Shown here: positions 32,897 to 45,602 of the stretch, piece after piece
Layout of the letters: each line of letters begins with the position of its first letter
How positions within the stretch are numbered: the stretch's first letter is position 1
Source: Corbicula japonica
Taxonomy: Eukaryota; Mollusca; Bivalvia; Venerida; Cyrenidae
Length of the DNA stretch: 64,000 bases
Reading direction: 5' to 3'
Assembly (NCBI GenBank): GCA_038501625.1
Contig: JAZAYU010000942.1
Coordinates: 1 to 64,000, forward strand
The notes under the pieces: generated by a model
Database searches by the model: none
What the model saw: only the letters and a program-made list of their open reading frames with translations
Told to the model about the DNA's origin: nothing
Translations under genes and position numbers: made by a program

Positions 32897-34587
32897 ATGA
32901 TACGATCAATTAAAAATGGGACACACAAACAACTGGTGAAAACGAAAGCCCGATGATAATTTCTTACGTCGGTTTGTTCAACTGTCGATATTGTAATGCA
33001 GCATTTTTATAAATGCTTAACTTTACACTGTTTATAGTTTGAGATAATTAAATACTACATGCATTTAGACACAGTTTTTGTCTAACGTTAGACTAGTTCA
33101 TTTTCGCACAAACTGCACACTTAAATGTAAGTACACACCATATCATTTAGAACAGATCATTACACCTGCCCCTATTCATTCTAGGGTTGGGATTTCCATT
33201 TGCGCATCGAAATGGCGAGATGTGAAAGTATACCGTATAGACATATTTAATGATATAGATACAAAGAGAGTCTGTTTTGATGTGCCATATACACAACGAT
33301 CTCGTTTTTATGTTGCCATATACACAACGATCTCGTTTTTATGTTGCCATATACACAACGATCTCAGAAGAAACGTATTATTTTCAAGGCTGAAATCCAT
33401 TGCAAAATAATATAATTAGATTTTTATCTTGTAATAATAACTTGTCTATACTTTCCTATATTAGTATGACTTAAATTTCAATAATGAAATATATATTTTT
33501 TGAAATGTAAACGGGCCTCGTTGTAAATGATGACTATGTACATAATTATTTACATCCATTTGCTGTTTAACGTGCGTACTCGAAATATTCTTCAAATGGA
33601 TACGGCTGTAATAAAACTTTGAAAGCTCTTGAAACGTTTATGTCCTTTCAAAACAAACGTTATAACTATAAATTTAATTTTCAAGAGCTTGAATAATTTA
33701 TTAAAGGAATCAAATTTATTTGCACCCATAAAATATTTTCGCATATGGTTTTGCTAAAATCATTTAAAGAGTGGTAAAAAGGTTCCCCGAATAATTTAAC
33801 TGTGACATTGCATGACTCCAATAGTTAAACTAATGAGGGGCCAAGAACAAAATAAAAACAAACCGGAATATTCCCTGAACGTATATCCCCTGTAATAGTC
33901 TGAAATACTTAAACTATTTAATCTCTTTTTCAACGCTGGATTCGTTTACCTTTAAAACAGGGAGCTTCATTAATAATGTGTAAAATTACTCCACTTTTTG
34001 TTGACTAAACTTAAACAACTATAACTTGTTGATGTGTTTACAAGTATAATTTTTCTTATAAATTCTTAAGACAAATGTAAAAGTTTAGTCTGCTGAATAT
34101 AGGTTAACAACGATTTTCCAGCTGAAGTGTCTAAGATTTAAACATCCAATCTAAATATCACATGTATGCATAAATTTGTCATCTTTTAGAAACCTGCAGG
34201 CTTCGGATTTCAAGTGGTTATTGTTTTGAGGTATTATACAAACAATTATGCTGTAGTATTTTTCCATCGATTATATCTTGCAAACAGGTACGGACATTTT
34301 AATAATCTGGTAGCCTTATATTTATTCAACACATTACATAGTAAGAGAACTAGTGAAAGCACATATCTCCGTAAAATCACCAAACATGTACATTGTGCAA
34401 ATTACATTTCTTGATTTTAAGCATACATTACATTTTCTAAATTTGCCATTAAAATGGTCCGATTTTAGTTTCTTCTGATTCAGAAACACTGTTTACCCGA
34501 TTTAAAGAACATTTTGATCATCAAACATTGATGCTTGATTACATGTATCAGAAGTTCCTGGATATTTTATAATATGTAATACGCATT
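32894..34587. other. Non-coding AT-rich region
   Basis: Apart from the 31-bp minisatellite and a local inverted repeat near 33615-33695 (AAAGCTCTTGAA / TTCAAGAGCTTGAA), no features were recognised. Confidence 0.4.
33280..33366 (+). repeat. Three-copy minisatellite, 31-bp unit
   Basis: CCATATACACAACGATCTCG occurs three times, the copies separated by TTTTTATGTTG. Confidence 0.9.
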
Positions 34588-34681
34588 TCAATAGCTGCCC
34601 ATGAACAAGCTCAATCAAACCGAGCCTGCAGTATTTTCATATTTGTCGTGTTCGGTGGCTTTCAAAGTTCCCTTTTAATCT
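34588..34681 (+). repeat. Fragment of interspersed repeat R1, copy c
   Basis: It carries CTGCCCATGAACAAGCTCAA, CGAGCCTGCAGTATTTTCAT and TTTCAAAGTTCCCTTTTAAT, matching the 3' half of the copy at 148-362. Confidence 0.75.
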
Positions 34682-37590
34682 GGATATTTTATAAGGAAAG
34701 AACTAAGGCTGGTAAAACTGTGTTTGTTTCCCCAGTACATATACAATGAGCTAAACTTTATTGGTATTGTAAAAACTAACCAAACATGGATTAATTTAAT
34801 TAGTTTATTGCAGCTCTTAGTGTAATTACGTCATTATACAATATTTTATAAAACATGATATAAGTAACCTATTAACAATTAATTAAACTTAATTATTTTA
34901 ACGGAACATTTGACAGATAAAATTCTGGGCAAAACTTATGCATCTTCATGCAATATAAATACTTATTTAGTTGACCTGTATTGGCGTTTTAATAACAACA
35001 TGACAATAAGGTACCCAAGAAGATAATTTTGTGAAGAAAATGACATCTGGAGAAAACTGAACAGTTCAAAAAACAATAATAAATAAAATAATATTCATTG
35101 CAATATTTATTCCAATACTCGCTGGTTTTAATAAGCCTATATGGTAAATGTGTCATACAAACCGCAATGCAATGAGAAACAATTTTTGCTCAAATTTTCA
35201 CTGAATCTTTTTGTGTCATAGCTCTAAAACACAGCATTGGAAACGTGACCTAAGAAATATGAGGGAAAATGCCTAATAAGACTTCTTAGGCTGGTTATCA
35301 TGTCATATTAAATACCTTAAGTCCAGTAAGAGCTTTCTGAGCAACTTCCAAATGGTTTTTTGCCCGTTATCATCAATCAATCATTTTATAAAAACATCAC
35401 ATTTAAAGATCCAACTACTGGCATTTGACCAGCATCTCTTGACTTTATATGAAAAAAAAAATCGGAAAGTCATACAATTTTTTACCTTTATCTTCAGGCA
35501 ATTTTACAAATAGTAGTTAAAAATATCTCTTGTCTATAGTACAAGTTCCTTATTGACAAATGCTTAATTATGCTCCCTTTCAAATTAGTATGAAACTTAA
35601 CAAACTTTAGAACTATTTCATAAATGATTATTCCAATGGAAAAGGTTTTCAATTTCTACTTATGTCGTTTCCAAATGAATCACCTGAAACTAGATGCTGT
35701 CGTTAGCTTTTAAATTATTTTAAACAATCAGATTCTAATGAAAAATATAAAATCGATCATTATCATCTGCAAAACAATTTTCATGACCAAACAGATTCAA
35801 ATTGAAATCAGAACGCAAACTAAAATCCCTAGATTTTTCAATTAAATTCTAAAAAATGTGGAAAATTGTGTATCACTCCTGTTTAAGCAATAGCCCTAAA
35901 CTGAAGTAAGAATATGCTATTGAAAAATCACATTTGTCCATTATAAGCTCCAATATATAAACTCTATAAAAGAACACAAAATGTACGATCGAATTCTTTC
36001 TAATAGACGGGATTTTCAATGATATTGTTAAATTATCGTAAACGAACTTTTAAGAAGCTAAATATAATGGAGCTATATTTAGCACCGACGATGAGGCCAC
36101 TTCAAGCAAGATCTCGATTTATGTGACGTTTCGGAAATCCTACTTTCACTTTTAGTCGCGTGGACCAAATTAATTTTAGTAAATTAAAATTTTATTAGCC
36201 CGAACTAATGCTGCAAATTTGTGCCTATAGTTCCAAATACAAGTAATATTTCATACAAGTGCGGGTTAAATTGAAGTAATGCCGCTTTAATGAAGTTTAA
36301 GTAAACTGTGGTATCACATTAAAATATATGTTTTGATAATAAGAGCAACTTCCCTTATATGTGTTTTTGTGTTTTCTCTGTCGTATACGCATGTACTGTT
36401 AACCAAGAATACCAACAGCAATTAAAGTAATTTTAAATATTAAGCATGTCAGTGATCTAAACCGCCGTCTGTAATATCGAGCTCTAGCTCGGGTCGCTTC
36501 GCGACCCGGGCGTTAAGCTCGTCTTAAGGTCGCAGGAATGCCCATTCACTAAGGCTAAAACAACGATGTCCTTCCGTTTGCGCTGGTTACTGGTTGTGCA
36601 AAGCATAAAGGCATATAAACACGGGAAAAAACCTGACCGGTAAAAACTTACGGCAAAGTATTATTTTGAAAATTTTTGTTATTGGCTTTATTTTTATAAA
36701 TCGCTAATTGCAAAATATCTTTAAAAATTAAAACTTATTATTCGATAGCATTGTTATCGGACTAGCATTCTGGAAGGCAAAAAAAAACTGAATCGTCTGT
36801 TTCGAGAGTAGGTTGTCGTTCGTTGTAACCAATAGCAATACTAGCAATCGGTCATTTTTAGAAATTAGACTGAAGAAATCAAGTTGAAAACTACTAAATG
36901 GTAGCTTGTCAGTGGATAATTAGGCCTTTAAATTCAAAGGAGCATAAGGCCCAGTGACGGAACAATCAGATGCATGGAGTTTTTCTTGAAAACAAGATGT
37001 AAGGCTAGTGAAAACCAACTTTTATGTAAAGTTGCATTGTGAAATGGACCTCGCAATGTTCAGTCACTCACAGTCACAGAGTGGGACACACTGAGCTTAG
37101 CGTAGACCAGCGCCACAATTCAGTTTTGTATAAGAGTTTTTTGTCACTGGTCATGTTCGTCATTCAGACATGTGAGCTCATGGCAGTCGAAAATATTGTT
37201 TGTGAGAGTACTGAACTCGAGGTATGAGATTTCTTTTAATATTTATTCTTATAAAACACATGGCACAAGAGCAAATCTACACCACAGGGGCTTTGAAGAC
37301 TGACCCTGTTTTCTAAAAAAAAAAGAAACTGGCCGCCCACCCCCCCCCCCCAAAAAAAAGAGGGTCTACACTGGGTCTACACTGCAATAACATAATGTTT
37401 ATTGTTTTGGTTGATAGATTGGGATCGTTATCAGTCTATTCACACCAAATTTATGATCAAATACCATGGAATTGGTATATGGATTACAGTCAATAGGCCA
37501 CAAACAAGTCAAATGAGCCACACTTTATTTTGAAAAAGCTCAAATAGGCCTCAAAAACAGGCCACATTTTTATTTTATTTATAAAGTTTT
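34682..37590. other. Non-coding region with a GC-rich hairpin
   Basis: Mostly AT-rich and featureless. At 36490-36515 a compact GC hairpin, GGGTCGCTTCGCGACCC, has a 6-7 bp stem and a UUCG-type loop. A short plus-strand ORF at 37039-37227 ends beside a donor-like GAG|GTATGAG and might be a first exon, but nothing downstream supports it. Confidence 0.35.
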
Positions 37591-37918
37591 TAGTATCATT
37601 GTGTTAATATGTTCTATGTCAGTTTATGATGTTTTATAAAATAGTTTTCATGAACAAGTTGCTTCATAGATTAGACATTTTGTACAAAGCAACATGTACT
37701 TTTTGTCCAAGACTATCATGACTAAACAGGTGGGAAAACAATTTTATTTACAAAAGTTTTTAGTATCATTGTGTTAATATGTTCTATGTCAGTTTATGAT
37801 GTTTTATAAAATATTTTTCATGAACAAGTTGCTTCATAGATTAGACATTTTGTACAAAGCAACATGTACTTTTTGTCCAAGACTATCATGACTAAACAGG
37901 TGGGAAAACAATTAACAA
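37583..37918 (+). repeat. Tandem duplication, 170-bp period
   Basis: AGTTTTTAGTATCATTGTGT starts at 37586 and 37756; both copies run to GGTGGGAAAACAATT with only a few differences (e.g. ATAGTTTTC against ATATTTTTC). Confidence 0.95.
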
Positions 37919-38671
37919 AATGTTGCAACAAAAGAAAAGACATCATTTATATGTCAATATGCTCTTTTGATCAATGACCTTAGTCTACAAAAGTCACTCG
38001 GTCTACACTAGCACAGAATCAAATATTGATGGTTGCAACATAAGCTGTGTGTTTTGCATTTTCCAACATGGAAATTGGTTTAGAAATAAATTTATTTATT
38101 TATTAAATATGACACCTTTGATTGCATTAGCACCTCTGACTTTTACTGCAAGTGTTGTAAATTGAGATCTTATATTTATAACAATGTGACATCCTGACAA
38201 AACTGATTGAATCAACACCTTGGGTAGGTGTAGGGAAGAGATTATGACTGTAACATATATTAATTTACTTTTTGATGACAGTCCAATTTTTAAAGCAAAA
38301 ATGACAATCAGATGATGTTTTTATTTGTTCTTGGGTTTCAGGATGACAAGCACAATTTTAGATATCAATTAAACAATGATACTATTTTTTAAAAGCTTGT
38401 GTAAATCTAAAAACAAAACTAACTCTTTACAGTGATTGCGTTATACAATAGATTTACAAGTACTGCCTGAATTGACTTGTGGCCTATTTGACATGGTACC
38501 TCCAGAAACAATTTTTTTTATATTTTGGCCAAATACATGACAGATTGTCCTAAATCTATGAAATTTCAGGTTTTATAAATTTTATAGACAAGAATTTTCT
38601 CAAAGTAACTATTGAGTATTACCTTTTTAATTTTAATACACAGTAATATGAGATTTTAAATAAAAGAGAAA
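37919..38671. other. Non-coding spacer
   Basis: No feature recognised. Confidence 0.35.
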
Positions 38672-38907
38672 TTTACCCTTTTACTCTACAGACATGCCTT
38701 TTTACCCATGTGAGACCAGTGTAGATCCAGATTAGCTGGCACATCTGATCAGGATCTGCATTGTTTACTTTTTGGTCAGAAATAACCTAATGATTTAAAC
38801 AAGTGAACATTGTAGATCCTGATCAGACATCATGGATGTGCTGGCTGATCTGAATCTACACAGTTTTTCCATGCCATTAAGGTGTTTACATGTAGAAAAG
38901 GGTTAAT
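38672..38907. mobile_element. Palindromic MITE, family R4, copy 1
   Basis: The outer inverted arms TTTACCCTTTTACTCTAC / GTAGAAAAGGGTTAA enclose GTGTAGATCCAGATTAGC and the complementary GCTGATCTGAATCTACAC. A second copy is at 55911-56153. The whole element is a long imperfect hairpin without coding sequence. Confidence 0.7.
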
Positions 38908-40217
38908 CTCCAATATATTATCATCAGTTGGGACCAAAAAGTTTGACCAGAAAGCAGAATACATGTGTACCAAGAATAGCATTAAATATCAAGTTAGTGC
39001 TCATTTTGGTAATTAAAAGTGTTCTATTATTACCATATTTTCTGTCATGTGCACATTTCAACATGATTTCATAATCAAAAAATGTATGTGAGGTACATGT
39101 ATAATCAAATACACCATTTACAAGGTGTCTGTTTTGTTTTGTTTTATTTTTGCAAATTTTGTTAAATATTCATGGTGTCACTAACTTTGCTCAGCATCAA
39201 AAAGTTGTGTTTTAGAAAATAAAAAAATCAAAGCTTTCATAATCATTTAAATTGTTGAAAAAAAGTAGATTGCTGTGAAGAGGAAGAAAAACATTTCTAG
39301 CCATGTCAGTGGGTTTTTGGCCTCTTTTAATACTAGTACATGTACAAATCTGAATATACCGGTAATTGGATCTGCTTAAGCTGGACTTTTACGCAGAAAA
39401 CTGGAAGTTGCACTCATAATAAAAACAATGATTTTTTTCTTTTGTATGTTTATGTTTTAGCAATTGTAACAGTAGAGAAGTTTACATTTTTTAATATATG
39501 GTACTTTTTAAAGAGAAATTTACCTATTTTAAAGTAGTTTTGCCTACATTTCTGCAATGAAAAATACAAAATCAAGAAAATACCAACTGAAATGAGCTTC
39601 AGAATTTGAAATTCACATTTTCCAGTATAATATATATTACATTAAAAATTTATAAAATACTTAACAGACAGAGATCCAAAAGTGGTTATGAATAACGGCA
39701 TTTTTTATTGCTAATTGGGTTTACTTTATGTAATGAAAATAGATATAAAGAAGCATTTCGTTTCAAATCAGTTACTAAGACCTGTAAAGGAGTGTTACAT
39801 ATGGACAATCAGACTACATGACATTACAATCAGACTACATGACATTGTACATGTTTATGTTTAATTGATTGAGATTATTTCATCTATTTTGGCCCAATAG
39901 CTGAACTGTTTTTCAACTTAAATAAGTAATTCTATCATGCACATTCAAGTAACTTGGCTCAAATATATACCTTATTGTCACCAAATATGTACCGTATTGT
40001 CACAATATTTTTCACACAGCATCTATAGCTTCAAAATACTGTGTTAATAACTGAAAATTCCTATGGCATTGTCATTCCTGGAGATATTTTCAAATGACTT
40101 TGCACAAATATGCCCCAAAATCTAGGTGATGTATCACACTACATATTGAAGTCACAATGTGGTGTTAAAGTGATGTACATGATTATTATGTATATTCCTT
40201 ACAATTTTGCCGTTATA
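38908..40217. other. Non-coding AT-rich region
   Basis: It contains a short tandem direct repeat (CAGACTACATGACATT at 39808 and 39829) and no recognisable gene. Confidence 0.35.
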
Positions 40218-40254
40218 AAAGATGTAAGGGGGGTCAGTATACTCTTCCGTAGAA
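40218..40254 (+). repeat. 36-bp direct repeat, left copy
   Basis: AAAAGATGTAAGGGGGGTCA...TACTCTTCCGTA recurs at 43169-43205 in the same orientation, about 2.95 kb away. Confidence 0.8.
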
Positions 40255-40850
40255 TTGTGTTATTACAACTTTAAATATAAATTAAATAAAATAAGATCCG
40301 CTACTATAAAATATGTCTGATTATAAACAAGACAAACTGATAAAACAGAATGCAAGGAAAAGTATAGATGGCCTGTTTTAAAAACAAAGGCTGGAAAAGT
40401 GAAAAAATAGTTAAAAATTAAAGTTCGTTCAAATTCCAAACTTGTTATTCTGAATTTTTTGCTTATTGAAAGTGAGCCAAGCCGATTTTCTCCGATAATC
40501 GATTCTGAAAAATCGAGTCGATTCCTAACACTACATAATATCACTATATATTTATATATTTTTATTACAATTAATAAAATTTATACATTTATTTTATATT
40601 TATCTCCTAGTTTTTATTGCTGTAATAAAAGTTATCTGATCAGAAATCCTGTGTTTATTTTAACTGAAATACAATTTCCTTCTTAAAAATCGAAATAATA
40701 TTCTGCGAAATATATATGTCAAGGTAACAAACAGCTTGCTATATAATAAATATACATGTAATATAACTAAAGTTGGAACACGTCTTATATGATATATAAC
40801 TTGAGAGAAATATAAAATTACAAATTCCTCCTCATGTATTAACTTACTAC

Positions 40851-42902
40851 GGTGTTCCAACGGGACCATCGTTGTTTCGCCATTTCGACTTCTTGAGCGA
40901 CACCACGAAGACGCGAAAACACGATGCGAAATCGCAACAACAACGATGCGAGATTGCGAAACGATGATGCAATTAATATCGCGCAAAAACAACAACGAAG
41001 TGAAGTCGAAAAAATACGAAGCGAGGATGCAAAAATTAATATCGCGCTTTAGCGTCGTACTTTCGCGACCTCGCATCGTTGTTTCGCGTTCTCGCATCTT
41101 GTTTTCTAGTTTTCGTGGTCTCAGCCTCGGCATAGCGAGACCACGCAAACGCGAAAACACGATGCGAAATTGTTCTGCCGATGATTTTTGGCGGCAGAAA
41201 CTTAATAATAAAATCTAATGACGAATAACACTAGTCCGTTTCTCTCATTTATATAGTCTTCATATGGAATACCACATAATTATAATAACAAATAACAATA
41301 GTTTCAAATGGATGATCAACTATTCTCTGTTGGTAAAATCCTAAAATTCAGTTCTTATGGAAAACCATGTATGTAATACTTTGGAAATCCAAAATTAGAC
41401 TGTCATATTAAAGCAGTAACAAATATTAAATAATAAATATTGACGACAACAGCAACCAATAAAAACAATTGTAACATCGAGAGCTTAGGAAGGTGGGGCT
41501 GAAAAATTATAGCTTGGGGATAATTAACCTGCCTGATTGATAATTGCCCCGAGACCGACACTAAGTCTCAAATCGGTGAGTATGGCATCTGATACGAAAA
41601 CTATCGGCTAACACTTCTTTTGTTATCTTGATTGGTTGTCAAACTAGAAAGAAATTTTGAGAAGTGTCAATCACTCAAAACAATAAGAATTATTTCTCTG
41701 TTAACACACAGGTTGCCAAAAGCAACTTAGAAAAACATCAAATTTCAACAAAATGACTTCCCTAAAATAATAGGGATTTTATATTATTTCCTTTTTTTTA
41801 AATATAGAACTTATTTTAAAATTAAATATTTTACCAGAAAAAAATGCAATAGAATTATTTCTCTGTTAACACACAGGTTGCCAAAAGCAACTTAGAAAAA
41901 ACATCAAATTTCAACAAAATGACTTCCCTAAAATAATAGGGATTTTATATTATTTCCTTTTCTTAAATATAGAACTTATTTTAAAATTAAATATTTTACC
42001 AGAAAAAAAAATGCAATAAATTTTAGTGCATAACAAAATCGCGAAAGTACGATACGAGATGTTATGTTATTTCGCGCCCTCGCATCGTGCATTCGCAATC
42101 TCGTATCGTTGTTTTGCGATCTCTTATCGTGTTTTCGCGGTTTAGTGATCTCGCCTTCTTATCAGCTAAAAGAAACATGACAAATAGAATAAAGTTAGGG
42201 ATCTACGCTAGATATAAACAAAAGCTATGTGGTCAAAATAGCTAAGAAATGTAAAAATCTTTCTTAAAACAAAACATAATGAAAATATTACATATTGCAA
42301 ATTAACAGGTTAGACACAAGTCAATTAGACAACAGGCAGGGGTAAAAAACCCATCAATTTAAAATTTAAGGCAGAAGCAAACTGTCACGTTGGCATGGCC
42401 TGTGTGTCTTAATTAACTCGATCAGAAGACCATGCCTTATAGTGCCTTAAGAGTAATAAATAAAAAAAGCCCAAGAATTCCGATAAATCAAACATAGAAA
42501 AGCAATAATTTTTTGGTTCGCTGACCTTCAGGAGAGCGAGACCACGAAAGTACGATGCAAGATCGCAAAACAACGGAGCGATATCGCGAAAGTACGATGC
42601 AAGGGCGCGATTTTGATATCGCGCCCTCGCGTCTTATTTAGGCGATCTCTCGTCGTGCTTTTACGTTTTCATGGTCTAGCTGTCCTCAGAAAACACGATG
42701 GCGAGATCACAAAAACAACTATGCGAGGTCGCGAAAGTAGCATGCGAGTACCTACCAGCATCGTACTTTCGTTACCTCTTATCGTGTTTTTGCGATCACG
42801 CATCGTGTTTCCGCGGTCTCGATTCGTGTTGTCGCGTTTTTATGGTCCCCCGCCCCTAGAGGTCGACAGGGCGGAACAATTATGGCCTCAACGGAACACC
42901 CT
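40851..42902. mobile_element. 2-kb foldback element built of GCGAAA/TTTCGC motifs
   Basis: The ends are inverted: GGTGTTCCAACGGGACCAT on the left and ATGGCCTCAACGGAACACC on the right. Long sub-terminal arrays (40862-41175, 42040-42145, 42535-42850) are degenerate repeats of CGATGCGAGATCGCGAAA-like sequence in both orientations, so each arm folds on itself. The core also carries a tandem duplication at about 41687-42018. The ORFs at 40660-41160, 40946-41218 and 42613-42921 are Arg/Ser-rich translations of this repeat, not genes. Confidence 0.65.
41687..42018 (+). repeat. Tandem duplication, about 165-bp period
   Basis: AGAATTATTTCTCTGTTAAC begins both copies (41687 and 41852); both continue through CAACTTAGAAAAACATCAAA to CCAGAAAAAAATGCAATA. 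Confidence 0.95.
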
Positions 42903-43168
42903 AACCTTTTATGGCAGATGATAGCATATAATTATATAATATTAATATATATGTTAAACAATTTTGATATGCTGTAAATTAGACAGAATTATTTTATTGA
43001 TTTTGCCAGTTATTTAATACAAACATATCTTGACATAAAACAAAAAATCATCTTTTTCAAAAAATTTTAAATTATAATAACATCACAGATACGTTATGCG
43101 TATGATATAACTTTCTTGATTTTAATCATGTTTGTAGTATATAACTCCATAATTTTCTCATATCTATA

Positions 43169-43205
43169 CAAAAGATATAAGGGGGGTCAGTATACTCTTC
43201 CGTAC
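43169..43205 (+). repeat. 36-bp direct repeat, right copy
   Basis: Same sequence as 40218-40254, with GATATAAG for GATGTAAG. The pair brackets a segment that includes the foldback element. Confidence 0.8.
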
Positions 43206-43547
43206 AATTCAAAGAGCGTGTGATTAAATAGTTCAAATGCGTAAGTGCAAAACGTTTCATCTTTCATGAGGTGTACAATTAGATGCATATTTCTTGTGTG
43301 CATGGATCAAATGGCTAGTCAGTTTACAATCCGGTGCAGAACGTTTCACGTGCAATGACGTATTGGCACAAACATGAATTGAGAAGCGCCAGGCAGAAAC
43401 GTCCGTTATGGTAATTATTTCACAAAAAGGCAGTTTTGTGAAAAAATTCAATGCAATTTCTCATCTTATAAATGGTTAAAATAACATATTATGTTAATGA
43501 ATAAAATGCTGGCGTATTTCGTTATTATAACACCACTATCATTGAAC
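43206..43547. other. Non-coding spacer
   Basis: No supported feature. Confidence 0.35.
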
Positions 43548-43555
43548 GAAATGAA

Positions 43556-44585
43556 TATAAGAAAACTTGTGTTTTTCAATATCTTATATTTTCTGTTTGT
43601 ATTCAATAATATGATGTTTGCAATATATCTACCAAGTTTCAGCTTTCAGTTAGCAAAAATGAACTCAATATGAGGAATTTTCTAACACCACCTATTCTGG
43701 TACGCGTTTGCGGCCAAGCGGCTAAACCTAAGAATTCATTTCTTGCTAATAAAAATTGAAAAACATCAAATTTCTCAAAAACATGGTTATGATAATTAGT
43801 AAAACATCTCAACTAATAAAAGCAACTCACTTTTTGAGCTGACACATGCAAAATGGGCCACACAGGGTATCAATTGTGGCATTTTAAGGCAAAAACAGTT
43901 AAAAATGACCCCAAACCTAATTAAAACCTAAGTTTGCCTCCTGTAACACAGTTATACTGATTTTGGACTTTAAAATTTGCTTAAAATTGGTCAGCACACA
44001 ATTTTAGTGGAAAATAACATTGTAGACAATATAAATATTCAAATGCTGCCCTCCACTTGTACTTCTTATATAAGAAAACTTGTGTTTTTCAATTTCTTAT
44101 ATTTTCTGTTTTTATTCAATAATATGATGTTTGCAATATATCTACCAAGTTTTAGCTTTCAGTTAGCAAAAATGAACTCAATATGAGGAATTTTCCAACA
44201 CCACCTATTCTGGTACGCGTTTGCGGCCAAGCGGCTAAACCTAAGAATTCATTTCTTGCTAATAAAAATTGAAAAACATCAATTTTCTCAAAAACATGGT
44301 TATGATAATTAGTAAAACATCTCAACTAATAAAAGCAACTCACTTTTTGAGCTGACACATGCAAAATGGGCCACACAGGGTATCAATTGCGGCATTTTAA
44401 GGCAAAAACAGTTAAAATTGACCCCAAACCTAATTAAAACCTAAGTTTGCCTCCTGTAACACAGTTATACTGATTTTTGACTTTAAAATTTGCTTAAAAT
44501 TGGTCAGCACACAATTTTAGTGGAAAATAACATTGCAGACAATATAAATATTCAAATGCTGCCCTCCACTTGTACTTCTTATAGG
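43556..44585 (+). repeat. Tandem duplication, 513-bp period
   Basis: ATAAGAAAACTTGTGTTTTT starts at 43557 and 44070. Both copies run through ACGCGTTTGCGGCCAAGCGG to CCACTTGTACTTCTTATA with few substitutions. Similar short ORFs occur in both copies (43491-43673 and 43977-44186, sharing FLFNNMMFAIYLPSFSF-like residues), but the frames end early and no family was recognised. Confidence 0.95.
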
Positions 44586-45020
44586 TGTAAGACCTGTAAA
44601 TAGACTTCCCTATATAAACTATAGTAAACATGATATTTTTCAAAAGGCTGGCAATCATAGCTGGTACCATTTTAATAAGGGCTAACTTACATGCTTTTCA
44701 AGCTAATTGTTTCTTCTGTCCATTTCCAGCAAGAAAAGTAGGGATCATGTATCAATTAACAGAGATTTGACACCTTGAAACCGGTGGTCTGTTTTTTCAC
44801 TTCTGTGTGAACTTCAAAACTGTTTTACATATGCCGTCCTAAAACCAGGGCCTTTTTTCATGTACTGCATTTCCAAACATAAATTTGCTATCAGTGTGTC
44901 AGTAAAAGCATCTCATTTACTTAACATGTTCCTTTCAGGCCATACTAGCCATTTAATGCCTCTGTAAATTTAAAAAGAAAGGTTACCAACATGATATTTT
45001 ACAGCGATCTGCAGGCCTGG
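44586..45020. other. Non-coding spacer
   Basis: No supported feature. Confidence 0.35.
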
Positions 45021-45602
45021 TGATTAACCCATCTACAGTTGATCATTATGCTTACCTCTTTGGTTGCACGACGGTGGCAGGGGTGTAAGAGTTTATGAAA
45101 GTTTATGGGGAAATCTTTTCTTAAAAGAACCTAAAAGCTCGATTTGTTTCTTTTATCCCTGTCATCGTGTTCTTGCTGATTTTACTCCAGGTGCTCTGGT
45201 CTCGAAAAGATCATTGAGTACCCGCCCTTTGGCTTTGCAATGCTATTAAATTCTTATGTTTATATGTTTGTATGCTTTTGCATGCAACATTGTTGAGCTG
45301 ATGGGTGGGTTGGAGTTATTTCACCAAGACAATTTGTACTTGTTTTGTGATACGAGAACCTGTTGGGGCAAGTGTGAGGTTGGTGCACCCTAGAACCTGG
45401 TTTAAACCCCCAGTGGCAATTTGTTTTGCCACTGACCGTTCCAAGGCGGTATCCCCAAAGGTTCTCTTGTTTATTAATTGTTTGTGGCGTCCTATTTGAA
45501 TTGACATACATATATAAAACATGCGCTCTCTCTATCTTCCTCTCTTCTTTTTCGCTGCGTGGGGAGGCTGTGTTTTTTTAGTGTGGCGATTCCTGATATG
45601 CA
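45021..45602 (+). repeat. Interspersed repeat family R2, copy b
   Basis: It aligns with 655-1212 from CATCTACAGTTGATCATTAT to GTGTGGCGATTCCTGATATG, including ACCTGGTTTAAACCCCCAGT. It is better preserved than copy a. Its short ORFs on both strands have no domain. Confidence 0.75.

Noticed and set aside
32722..32928. Minus-strand ORF with a long Ser-Leu run
   Set aside because: It is the (GA)n microsatellite translated.
33078..33410. 110-residue plus-strand ORF
   Set aside because: It is partly formed by the 31-bp minisatellite and has no domain, signal or splice context.
37039..37227. Plus-strand ORF ending beside GAG|GTATGAG, possible first exon
   Set aside because: No downstream exon, family match or promoter supports it; only noted in the region entry.
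40660..41218. Arg/Ser-rich ORFs on both strands (up to 166 residues)
   Set aside because: They are translations of the foldback element's degenerate GCGAAA motifs; opposite strands give similar basic strings.
43491..44186. Paired ORFs with FLFNNMMFAIYLPSF-like residues, possible duplicated gene
   Set aside because: The similarity is explained by the 513-bp tandem duplication; the frames are short and unconserved upstream of the repeat.
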